From Ruegeria sp. 6PALISEP08 (GTDB taxonomy: Bacteria > Pseudomonadota > Alphaproteobacteria > Rhodobacterales > Rhodobacteraceae): a stretch of DNA of 64,000 bases. Below, piece after piece: positions 55,682 through 63,567 of the stretch (positions within the stretch are counted from its first letter, which is position 1; the number at the start of each line of letters is the position of its first letter). Position numbers and translations under genes: made by a program. The notes under the pieces were generated by a model, which was given only the letters and a program-made list of their open reading frames with translations, made no database searches and was not told the origin of the DNA. The stretch covers positions 293,287 through 357,286 of the forward strand of contig NZ_LGXZ01000003.1 in NCBI RefSeq assembly GCF_001238295.1, given 5' to 3'.

Positions 55682-56307
55682 TCTGCCCGGCTTGCGATGG
55701 CGTTGACGGCCGCCACGGTGATGGCACTGCCGCCCAGTCGACCTTTGACAATGCAGGACGGCACCGGTTGGGCCTCCCACAGCGCATCCTTGGATTCGAC
55801 GGCGCCAACAAAGCCGACCGGGCAGCCAATGATTGCTGCAGGGCGCGGGCAATTTGGATCTTCCAGCATGTTTAGCAGATGGAAAAGGGCCGTTGGCGCG
55901 TTGCCAATGGCGACCAGAGCGCCTTCCAGATGCGGACGCCACAGTTCCAGCGCAGCGGCGGAACGTGTGTTGCTCATCTCGGCGGCCAAGGGGCGCACGC
56001 GGTCGTCATGCAATGTGCAGATCACCTCGTTATCGGCGGGCAGGCGGAAGCGGGTGACGCCTTCGCTGACCATGCGCGCGTCGCACAGGATCGGCGCGCC
56101 GTTTTCCAATGCCGTGCGGGCAGCCGACACAAAGCCGGGTGAGAAATGCACGAACTCTTCCAGCCCAACCATCCCGGCGGCATGGATCATCCGAACGGCG
56201 ACCTGCTCTTCATCAGCTTCAAAACGGGCCAGATCAGCCTCGGACCGGATGGTGGCAAAGCTTTCCTTGTAGATCGCCGCGCCATCGGTTTCATATTCAT
56301 AGGGCAT
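55678..56307 (-). CDS. cobH: Precorrin-8X methylmutase
   Basis: 209 aa. Moves the C11 methyl group to C12, giving hydrogenobyrinate. The catalytic His region reads VRMIHAAGMVGLEEFV. ALENGAPILCDARMVSEGVTR and PAAIIGCPVGFVGAVESKDAL are the other conserved blocks. It starts within the cobG stop (TGATG). Confidence 0.96.
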   Translation of the reverse strand: MPYEYETDGAAIYKESFATIRSEADLARFEADEEQVAVRMIHAAGMVGLEEFVHFSPGFVSAARTALENGAPILCDARMVSEGVTRFRLPADNEVICTLHDDRVRPLAAEMSNTRSAAALELWRPHLEGALVAIGNAPTALFHLLNMLEDPNCPRPAAIIGCPVGFVGAVESKDALWEAQPVPSCIVKGRLGGSAITVAAVNAIASRAE

Positions 56308-57428
56308 CAGGTGAAGTCCATGGTCATAAGTGTTTCGGGGTCGAGCCCGCGCTGGCAGGGCTCATCCCCTGCGCGGCCCTGTTTTACAAGATCAAATCGT
56401 CCGTTTGCGCCCACCAATGTAATGTCGGCAGCCCCCATCCGGGCACATCCCTTGGCGCAGCCCGAGACATGCAGGCGCCCGGGCACGTGCGAAGCCAAGG
56501 CGCGGGCGATGTCGCGGGTTTCCACCTGAGCCTGCGAGCAGAACGGGGCACCGTGGCAGGCGTCTGCGGTCATCAGCGGGTCGGTGCCATCCGTGACAAA
56601 CTCTGGGGCTGGTATCACCGCGCCGCCTTCCAGCAGGATCAGCCGCCACGGGGTGACACGCAGGGCAGTCGCGCCGCTATCGTCAATCAGATCATAAAGC
56701 TTGCGCGCCGGCAGCGACCCAAAAGCCGCGCCGTACAGAGCGCCGAGTTCGCACGAGCCGGGTTTCAATTTTGCGCCGACAGGGCCGGGCGGGTTTCCTT
56801 GCCATTCCTGCGGCAGCGCGTCGACGACCCGCGCCATGCGGCGAGCCTCGGGCGTGTAGGTCCTGGCAAACCACCGTGCCAAAGCGATGACGTGGTCAAT
56901 CGCGTCGCTCTCGGTCACACGGCGCCCGGTTTCGCAGCCGTCTGCACGCAGGATCAGGCCGTCAGCATCGGTTTCCAGACGAATGTCCGCTGAATCCGCG
57001 CTCAAAAGCCGCGCGGGGCCGGTGTCGATGGCAAAGCCGAACTTGGCGGGCAGGGCGGGCAGCTCTGCCAGCCGGTCAATCAGGTCCTGCGTCAGGCGCG
57101 CGGTTAAATCGCCCGCCTGATACAGCGGAGTGACCAGAATATTGCGTCGCACCTCAATGCCGGGCTCCGCATCCAGCAGGTTCAGCGCCGCAAGCTCCTT
57201 GAGCAGTGGCTGATGGTCATAGTCCTCCACGCCCCGCAGCTGCAGATTGGCCCGATTGGTCAAATCGATCGACCCGTTTCCAAACCGATCTGCAAGGTCG
57301 CACAGCCCCAGCGCTTGTTCGGCCTCCAGCCGTGCCAACCGGGGCCTTACGCGCACGACCAGCCCGTCGCCGGACATCATCGGGCGGTGGGCACCGGGGC
57401 ACCATCCCTGAACAACGGGCGCGCTCAT
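56307..57428 (-). CDS. cobG: Precorrin-3B synthase (monooxygenase)
   Basis: 373 aa. Oxygen-dependent hydroxylation of precorrin-3A, the step that commits the pathway to the aerobic route. Sulfite/nitrite-reductase-like architecture: DLTNRANLQLRGV in the first ferredoxin-like half, and cysteines CHGAPFC and CAKGC near residues ~290-335 for the 4Fe-4S/siroheme-type centre. It overlaps the cobN stop by 4 nt (ATGA) and cobH by one base. Confidence 0.95.
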   Translation of the reverse strand: MSAPVVQGWCPGAHRPMMSGDGLVVRVRPRLARLEAEQALGLCDLADRFGNGSIDLTNRANLQLRGVEDYDHQPLLKELAALNLLDAEPGIEVRRNILVTPLYQAGDLTARLTQDLIDRLAELPALPAKFGFAIDTGPARLLSADSADIRLETDADGLILRADGCETGRRVTESDAIDHVIALARWFARTYTPEARRMARVVDALPQEWQGNPPGPVGAKLKPGSCELGALYGAAFGSLPARKLYDLIDDSGATALRVTPWRLILLEGGAVIPAPEFVTDGTDPLMTADACHGAPFCSQAQVETRDIARALASHVPGRLHVSGCAKGCARMGAADITLVGANGRFDLVKQGRAGDEPCQRGLDPETLMTMDFT

Positions 57429-60400
57429 GTCAGACCCTCCAGATCCGCGCGGATCGAGTTACGGCGGGTGTTCCAAAGTCCGGCCTCAAGCAACGCGCGG
57501 AACCGGTCCTGCATTGCTTGATGGGCTTTGGGATTGGCCTCTTGCAGGAAAGCGTCCACCTCTTCGTTGCCCAATGTGGCATCATGGTACAGGTCGAACA
57601 GGTGCGGCGCGACCGTCCCGGACAGATGCGCGAACGAGGCCATGTGATCCAGCGTTGCGGCGATTTCAGCCGCACCCCGGAAGCCATGCCGCTGCATCCC
57701 GGCGATCCAGCCGGGATTGGCGGCGCGGGCATGGACGACTCGGCTGATCTCTTCCGGCAGGGTTCGGGCGCGGGGAGTTTCGGGGTTGGTGTTGTCCAGA
57801 TGGTAAAGCTGCGCGCTGCCGCCCGTGATCATTTTGGCTGCGGCAAAACCGGCCTCATGTGTGGCATAGTCATTGGCCAGCAGCAGGTCGGTCTCGGTCA
57901 GATCCTGCAGGTGAACAAAGCTGTCGGCATTGGTAACGCGCTGGGTGATGCCGTCCTTGTCTTGCTCAATGTGCTCGCCTTCCAGCGCGAAAGAACTGGC
58001 CTCTAGCCATGCCTCGCCCGCCTGCGCGCGCGCTTCTTCGGTATAGACCTCGGACAATTGGGTCATATTGACGCCATAACTGCCAGGTGCCGGTCCATAG
58101 ACGCGGGCCGAGGGGTCCTGACCTGCATAAGGGTTCCAGTCGGGTGCTTCGTCGCGCGCAGACAGCGCACGGACGGCTTGACCGAAAAGCGCCGAAAGGG
58201 TTGGGAACACGTCTCGGAACAAGCCCGAAACGCGCAATGTAACGTCCAGACGTGGGCGGCTGAGATCGGTGATCGGCAGGACTTCGATGCCTGAAACCCG
58301 CTCGGACCCTTTGTCCCAGACCGGTTTGACGCCCAGCAGATGCAGCGCCATCGCGAACTCTTCGCCCGCAGTGCGCATGGTGGCTGAGCCCCACAGGTCG
58401 ACAATCAGCCCTTTGGGGTAATCGCCTTCTTCTTGCAGATGGCGGCGTACCAACTCCTCAGCCAGTTTGACGCCCTGCGCATAGGCCGCGCGGGTCGGAA
58501 CCGAGCGTGGATCGGTTGTATAAAGGTTCCGTCCGGTAGGCAGCACATCCGACCGCCCGCGATAGGGGGAACCAGATGGGCCAGCTTCGATCCGCTTGCC
58601 CGCAAGCGCGTCGATCAAAGCGCCACGTTCGGCTTGAGCAGATGCTGCCGGGTCGAAATTGCCCGTCACCTCGGGCACCCTGCCAAAGATATGCAGCCCG
58701 TCTCCGAACTGACTTTCCTTGATGTCACAGACAAAACGGTCGATCCGGGTGATAGCCTCGGCGGTGCAGGTGGCCTGATCGAGGCCAAGATCGCTTTCCA
58801 GACCGATGGCTTGCGCTTCGTCCCGGATATCCTCTTGCAAACGGTCCCGGCGTTTGGGGTCAAGCCCGTCTGCATTCGAGAATTCATCCAGCAGCGATTC
58901 CAACCGCACCATCCGGTCCGGTGTACCGCTTTCCTTCATCGGCGGCGGGATATGGCCCAGCGTGACGGCCCCGATCCGGCGCTTGGCCTGCGCAGCTTCG
59001 CCGGGGTCATTGACGATGAAGGGGTAGATTACCGGCAGGTCGCGGATCAGCGCCTCGGGCCAGCAGTCGGCGGATAAGGCAACCGATTTTCCGGGCAACC
59101 ATTCCAGCGTTCCGTGGGCACCGATATGGATCAGCGCATCTGCGCCCAGACCTTTGCGCAACCACAAGTAAAACGCGACATAGCCGTGGCGCGGCGTGCG
59201 CGACAGGTCGTGGTAGTCGTCATCGCGGAGTTCGGGCGTTCCGCGTTCGGGTTGCAGCGCGACCAGAGCTTTGCCCCGGCGCAGGGCTGTGAAGTGAAAC
59301 GCGCCATCATCGAAGGCGGGATCGTCTTCGCAATTGCCCCAAGCCGTATGAAGGTCGGTTTGCAATTGTTCCGGCAGTTCGGCCAAAGCGCCCAAATACC
59401 CTTCCAGCGGCCAGGAAATCCGAGCGTCTGGCAACGTCTCGGAGACTGGTTCCGCTGGTGCGGTTTCATAGTCTTCGCTCTGAAGATCGAACAGCATTGC
59501 CTCGGCAGAGGCCAGTGCGTCCAGACCCACGGCATGGGCCATCTGCCAATCTTTGCCGGGATAGGTCGACAGCACCAGCGCAGGGATCTGATCCGCCTTC
59601 GGTTTGTCGGTCAGACTCAGCCAGCCTGAAACCCGGTCGATGATGGCTTCGATCCGTTCCGCCTCGGCCCGGTGGGCGAAGCGGGAATATTCCAGATGCG
59701 GGTCGCGTTTGCCTGGTTCCTTGAACGAGGCGATGCCCGCCGAAATTCGTCCGTCTACCTCGGGCAATACAACATGCATTGCCAGGTCAGCGGGCGAGAG
59801 ACCTCGTTCCGCCTCAGCCCAGGCTTTGCGGCGCGAGGTGGCCAGAGCGATCTGAAATACCGGCACGTTGGCGGCGTCCAGCGGGGAAGTGCCCGACGCA
59901 CCTTTGCCGGAAAAAGACGTGGCGTTGATGATCGCAGCGGGGGTCAACGTCCCAAGAGTCTCGCGCAACCAATCGGCTGCTGCAGGTGCCTTGAGGGACG
60001 GCGCGTACAGGCCCACTGCCGCGAACCCGCGCGCGCGCAAGCTGCGGATCAGAGCTGCCACAGGGGCGGTGTCGGCCGACGTCAGATAGGCGCGATAAAA
60101 CGTGACGACGATACATTTCGCGTCCCCTTCGAACGCAGTGTCCGCTGGAATCACGCCGCGATCCGGGCACCATGCCCCGCATTCGGGCAGGGTCTTCGCG
60201 CCCATCACCGGCCCGGCATAAAGCCCGGCTGCCAAGGCCATCTGTGCCAATGCGGCTTGCGCTGCGACCTCACCACCGGTGTCGCACAGATGGGCCAGAC
60301 GGCGCAGGGTTGAAACGGGCAGGGTGGAATAGTCATCCAGCCGCGTATCCTCGCGCCCATCCGCTGGCAGCACGGCTAGCGCGATGCCCTTGGCCTGCGC

Positions 60401-60718
60401 CAGTGCCAGAACCTGCTGCAAGCCGTACGACCAGTAAGGCACGCCGCCAATCAAGCGGATCAGAATACCCTTGGCGCCGTCCAGCGTCTGCTCGACATAG
60501 GTGTCGACGGACAGAGGGTGCTTGAGCGCCGTCAGGTTGGCCAGTCGAAGCGTCGGCATCCGCCCCTCGGACCCGCCACCGCGATGCCATCCCGCCGCGA
60601 AAGCGCCGAGGTCACTGTCCGAGAAGGACAAGACAACCAGATCCGCCGGGCTTTGGCCCAGATCGGTTGGGGTCTCGGTTTCCTCGAGCCCGTGGCTTTC
60701 GCGGAAGACGACGTGCAT
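57425..60718 (-). CDS. cobN: Cobaltochelatase subunit CobN
   Basis: 1097 aa, the large, corrin-binding subunit that inserts cobalt into hydrogenobyrinate a,c-diamide together with the CobS-CobT AAA+ partner, which is not in this window. Family blocks: LIGGVPYWSYGLQQV, ALVLSTYPGKDWQMAHAVGLD, LIHIGAHGTLEWLPGKSVALS, VDLWGSATMRTAGEEFAMAL, and GGSAQLYHLDNTNPETPRAR near the end. It is shorter than the ~1275-aa P. denitrificans enzyme, but the N- and C-terminal conserved parts are present. Only 3 nt separate it from cobW. Confidence 0.96.
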   Translation of the reverse strand: MHVVFRESHGLEETETPTDLGQSPADLVVLSFSDSDLGAFAAGWHRGGGSEGRMPTLRLANLTALKHPLSVDTYVEQTLDGAKGILIRLIGGVPYWSYGLQQVLALAQAKGIALAVLPADGREDTRLDDYSTLPVSTLRRLAHLCDTGGEVAAQAALAQMALAAGLYAGPVMGAKTLPECGAWCPDRGVIPADTAFEGDAKCIVVTFYRAYLTSADTAPVAALIRSLRARGFAAVGLYAPSLKAPAAADWLRETLGTLTPAAIINATSFSGKGASGTSPLDAANVPVFQIALATSRRKAWAEAERGLSPADLAMHVVLPEVDGRISAGIASFKEPGKRDPHLEYSRFAHRAEAERIEAIIDRVSGWLSLTDKPKADQIPALVLSTYPGKDWQMAHAVGLDALASAEAMLFDLQSEDYETAPAEPVSETLPDARISWPLEGYLGALAELPEQLQTDLHTAWGNCEDDPAFDDGAFHFTALRRGKALVALQPERGTPELRDDDYHDLSRTPRHGYVAFYLWLRKGLGADALIHIGAHGTLEWLPGKSVALSADCWPEALIRDLPVIYPFIVNDPGEAAQAKRRIGAVTLGHIPPPMKESGTPDRMVRLESLLDEFSNADGLDPKRRDRLQEDIRDEAQAIGLESDLGLDQATCTAEAITRIDRFVCDIKESQFGDGLHIFGRVPEVTGNFDPAASAQAERGALIDALAGKRIEAGPSGSPYRGRSDVLPTGRNLYTTDPRSVPTRAAYAQGVKLAEELVRRHLQEEGDYPKGLIVDLWGSATMRTAGEEFAMALHLLGVKPVWDKGSERVSGIEVLPITDLSRPRLDVTLRVSGLFRDVFPTLSALFGQAVRALSARDEAPDWNPYAGQDPSARVYGPAPGSYGVNMTQLSEVYTEEARAQAGEAWLEASSFALEGEHIEQDKDGITQRVTNADSFVHLQDLTETDLLLANDYATHEAGFAAAKMITGGSAQLYHLDNTNPETPRARTLPEEISRVVHARAANPGWIAGMQRHGFRGAAEIAATLDHMASFAHLSGTVAPHLFDLYHDATLGNEEVDAFLQEANPKAHQAMQDRFRALLEAGLWNTRRNSIRADLEGLT

Positions 60719-60721
60719 GGG

Positions 60722-61777
60722 TTACTCGGCGGCCTCGGTGACGCCCGCGAGGATCTCGCGGATTTCAACCTCTTTGATGTCGTCATGCTCGGCAATGACC
60801 ACCAGACGCGAACGGCGCTCTTCACCCGGTTCCCACGGACGGTCATACTGGTGACGAACGCGCGCACCGACGGCTTGAACGAGAAGGCGCATGGGTTTGC
60901 CTTGGACGGCAGCGTAACCCTTGACGCGCAAGATGTTCAGCTCGGTCGCCAAGCGTTCGATATTGGTGACCAGCGCGGCCGGGTCGGTCTGTTCTGGCAG
61001 TTCGACGATGATGCTTTCAAAATCGTCGTGTTCGTGATCATGGTGACCGTCGTGATGCGACGGGCGGGCATCCATGTCATCCTCGGCAGCGGCTTCCAGG
61101 CCCAGCACGACGCGGACATCCACAACGCCTTCGGCAACCTCAACCACGGGCAGGGGGCGCGGCGCTTCGGCGGCGATGACTTCTTTGGCCTTGGCCACAC
61201 CCTCGGGGCCCGCCAGATCGGGTTTCGTCAGCAGGATGATGTCGGCGCAGGAAATCTGATCCTCGAACACTTCAGACAGTGGCGTTTCGTGGTCGATCGA
61301 GTCGTCGGCCATGCGCTGAGCATCCACGGCTTCGACATTCGGTGCAAAGCGACCGGCGGCGACGGCCTCGGCATCGGCCAGAGCGATCACGCCATCCACG
61401 GTGATCTTCGAGCGAATATCGGGCCAGTCGAAGGCTTTGAGCAACGGTTTGGGCAGAGCGAGGCCTGAGGTTTCGATCAGGATATGTTCAGGGCGCGGCT
61501 CCAGCGCCATCAAGGCTTCGATGGTTGGGATGAAATCGTCGGCCACGGTGCAGCAGATGCAGCCGTTTGCCAGTTCCATGATGTTTTCCGCCGGACAGTC
61601 CGGGATGGCACAGGATTTCAGGATGTCGCCATCGACACCCACATCGCCGAACTCGTTGACGACCACGGCCAGACGCTTGCCCTGTGGGTTCTGCATCAGG
61701 TGTTTGACCAGCGTCGTCTTGCCCGAGCCCAGAAATCCGGTGATCACGGTGACGGGCAGTTTTTCAAGGTTCGACAT
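60722..61777 (-). CDS. cobW: Cobalamin biosynthesis protein CobW (G3E GTPase)
   Basis: 351 aa from ATG at 61777 (MSNLEKLPVTVITGFLGSG). P-loop TGFLGSGKTTLVKHLM, the CxCC metal site in NGCICCTVADDF, ETSGLALPKPLL (switch), and the guanine motif TKPDL. A His/Asp-rich linker (SHHDGHHDHEHDD, ~230-245) probably binds metal. A C-terminal CobW domain runs from ~255. CobW is viewed as a cobalt metallochaperone delivering Co2+ to CobNST. The start follows the DUF1636 stop by one base. Confidence 0.96.
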   Translation of the reverse strand: MSNLEKLPVTVITGFLGSGKTTLVKHLMQNPQGKRLAVVVNEFGDVGVDGDILKSCAIPDCPAENIMELANGCICCTVADDFIPTIEALMALEPRPEHILIETSGLALPKPLLKAFDWPDIRSKITVDGVIALADAEAVAAGRFAPNVEAVDAQRMADDSIDHETPLSEVFEDQISCADIILLTKPDLAGPEGVAKAKEVIAAEAPRPLPVVEVAEGVVDVRVVLGLEAAAEDDMDARPSHHDGHHDHEHDDFESIIVELPEQTDPAALVTNIERLATELNILRVKGYAAVQGKPMRLLVQAVGARVRHQYDRPWEPGEERRSRLVVIAEHDDIKEVEIREILAGVTEAAE

Positions 61778-61778
61778 G

Positions 61779-62153
61779 TCAGGCTCCAATCGGGGGAATG
61801 CGCGATGCGCAGTTTTTGCGGAAATGTTCGGGGCGCTCGCGCCATTTGACCAAGCCGTCTTCGGTGGCCAGATACTTTGTGACGCCGTCGATGATGACAT
61901 CGACATGATCAACCTCATTCAGGTTCTCATAAACAAAGGTCCAGCGATCCGGGCCACCGCGCAGCACTATGGAACAGCCCTGATCGCAATTCGAAAGGCA
62001 CTCGACAGGTTTCAGGGTAATGCCGTCGGGCAATTTGGCCTGTTCCAAGGCCTGGTGCAGCAATGTGCCGGGGCGCTGCGCATCATCCTCAACAGCCTGA
62101 CCGCGGCGGCAGGTCGTACAGACCAGCAGCTCGACCGGTGCGGTCTCAGTCAT
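61779..62153 (-). CDS. DUF1636 cysteine-rich protein
   Basis: 124 aa from ATG at 62153 (MTETAPVELLVCTTCRRG). Cysteines C12-x2-C15 and C52-x3-C56-x3-C60, within VECLSNCDQGCSIVL, resemble the layout of thioredoxin-like 2Fe-2S ferredoxins, so a metal or Fe-S site is likely. DUF1636 genes are often found beside cobW and B12 genes. It is the first gene after the cobalamin riboswitch and has a GGGGGGATGAGAG ribosome site. Exact role unknown; metal handling with CobW is inferred. Confidence 0.85.
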   Translation of the reverse strand: MTETAPVELLVCTTCRRGQAVEDDAQRPGTLLHQALEQAKLPDGITLKPVECLSNCDQGCSIVLRGGPDRWTFVYENLNEVDHVDVIIDGVTKYLATEDGLVKWRERPEHFRKNCASRIPPIGA

Positions 62154-62249
62154 ATCTCTCATCCCCCCAAATCCTCTTCGCGGGGGACGGGGTTTCAAGC
62201 GGGCCACGTGTTGCAACATGGACCCGACACCGGAACACCCCGCCCGGTT

Positions 62250-62452
62250 TCAACTTCGGGTGCTGGCAGGTCTCCCGGCTTGCGGATGTCAGAGGCCCGG
62301 TTCGTCAGGGTCCTCTGTCGGATGTCCCGCCTTCCCGGCCTTGGCCAGTGGCATTGGGCACCCTCTCCGGTCACGGTCGCGGGGGCGGCTGCGTTTGGCG
62401 GACAACCCGTTGACGCATTCCCTTTTCATCTGCTGTTGCAGACACCAACGAA
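62250..62452 (-). promoter_or_regulatory. Cobalamin riboswitch
   Basis: On the reverse strand, in 5'-3' order: GGTGTCTGCAACAGCAGATG, GAAAAGGGAATGCG, GTGCCCAATGCCACTGGCC (the GCCACTG core), GGCCGGGAAGGCGGG, and the B12 box AAGCCGGGAGACCTGCC at 62265-62281. These are the conserved elements of the class in the right order and spacing. Downstream, CCGGGCGGGGT and ACCCCGTCCC can pair before the DUF1636 start and may form the expression platform. Adenosylcobalamin binding would shut off the cob cluster. Confidence 0.93.
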
Positions 62453-62610
62453 AGGGACATGCGGCACCGCTGACCCGCTTGTCAAGCGCGTTACGCGTAA
62501 CATCTGGGGAAGGGTGCGAAAAGCGACCTGCGGTTGTCGTTGGGCGGCATGAATGGTCGCATAAATCCGTGATCGCATGACGGGCACATGCCAACAGGGA
62601 GAGGCGACAT
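62453..62610. promoter_or_regulatory. Divergent promoter region between riboswitch and oxidoreductase gene
   Basis: No gene is seen in this 158-nt stretch. The promoter for the riboswitch transcript and that for the forward oxidoreductase gene must both lie here. AGGGAGAGG at ~62597-62605 is the ribosome site of the forward gene. No convincing -35/-10 elements were picked out. Confidence 0.4.
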
Positions 62611-63567
62611 ATGAAAGTTGGATTTATCGGGTTGGGAAATGTCGGCGGCAAGCTGTCAGGATCCTTGCTGCGAAATGGTATTGATCTGACGGTGCATGAT
62701 CTGAACGCGGATCTGGTGACCGAGTTTGTCGCCCAAGGCGCAAAGGCAGCAGAGGGTCCGGCTCAGTTGATGCGGGACTGTGATGCGGTCATCACCTGCC
62801 TGCCGTCGCCTGCAGCCTCGGACGCCGTGATGCAGGAGATGCTGCCCGAGGTTGGCCCCGGCAAGATCTGGATGGAGATGTCGACCACCGACGAAGCCGA
62901 GGTCAAGCGTCTTGGCGCTGAGGTGATCGAACGCGGTGGCGCGGCGGTGGATTGCCCGGTTTCAGGTGGATGTCATCGGGCAGCCACTGGCAATATCTCG
63001 ATCTTCGCGGGATGTGACCGCGAAACATTCGAACGGATTCTACCGTTTCTGACCACCATGGGGCGGCGTGTTTTGCATACCGGTGAACTGGGCTCTGCCT
63101 CGGTTCTGAAGGTGCTGACCAACTATCTGGCCACAGCCAATCTGATCACCTGTGCCGAAGCACTGGTGACTGCCAAGGCAGCAGGTATGGATCTGGGCAC
63201 GACCTACGAGGCCATCAAAATCTCTTCCGGCACGTCCTTTGTGCATGAAACCGAAAGCCAGGTCATCCTGAATGGATCCCGCGATATTTCGTTCACCATG
63301 GATTTGGTGAAAAAGGATATAGGTCTGTTTCAGGAGGTCGCGGACCGCGCCGGTGTGCCGCTTGAGATGAACCCGGTCATGATCAAGATCTTCGAGGACG
63401 CCATCGCAAGGTATGGCGAACGCGAGTTGTCGCCAAACATCATCAAACGATTGGAAGAGGCCACCGGCCTGGACATCCGCGCGCCGGGATTTCCACCCGA
63501 AATGCTGGATGATGAGCCCGAAGAGCCTGGGTATGAGGTCGTCCCGCAAAACCGGATCGGGCACTGA
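62611..63567 (+). CDS. 3-hydroxyisobutyrate-dehydrogenase-family NAD(P)-dependent oxidoreductase
   Basis: 318 aa. The N-terminal Rossmann fold MKVGFIGLGNVGGKLSGSLL is followed by VITCLPSPAASDAVM and the substrate motif DCPVSGGCHRAATGNISIFAGG-like block (residues ~112-130). The catalytic Lys lies in SASVLKVLTNYLATANLI near residue 170, and the C-terminal helical domain contains FTMDLVKKDIGLFQEVAD. Beta-hydroxyacid dehydrogenases of this type use 3-hydroxyisobutyrate, tartronate semialdehyde or similar substrates; the exact one is not readable. It stands alone with a good ribosome site. Confidence 0.9.
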   Translation: MKVGFIGLGNVGGKLSGSLLRNGIDLTVHDLNADLVTEFVAQGAKAAEGPAQLMRDCDAVITCLPSPAASDAVMQEMLPEVGPGKIWMEMSTTDEAEVKRLGAEVIERGGAAVDCPVSGGCHRAATGNISIFAGCDRETFERILPFLTTMGRRVLHTGELGSASVLKVLTNYLATANLITCAEALVTAKAAGMDLGTTYEAIKISSGTSFVHETESQVILNGSRDISFTMDLVKKDIGLFQEVADRAGVPLEMNPVMIKIFEDAIARYGERELSPNIIKRLEEATGLDIRAPGFPPEMLDDEPEEPGYEVVPQNRIGH

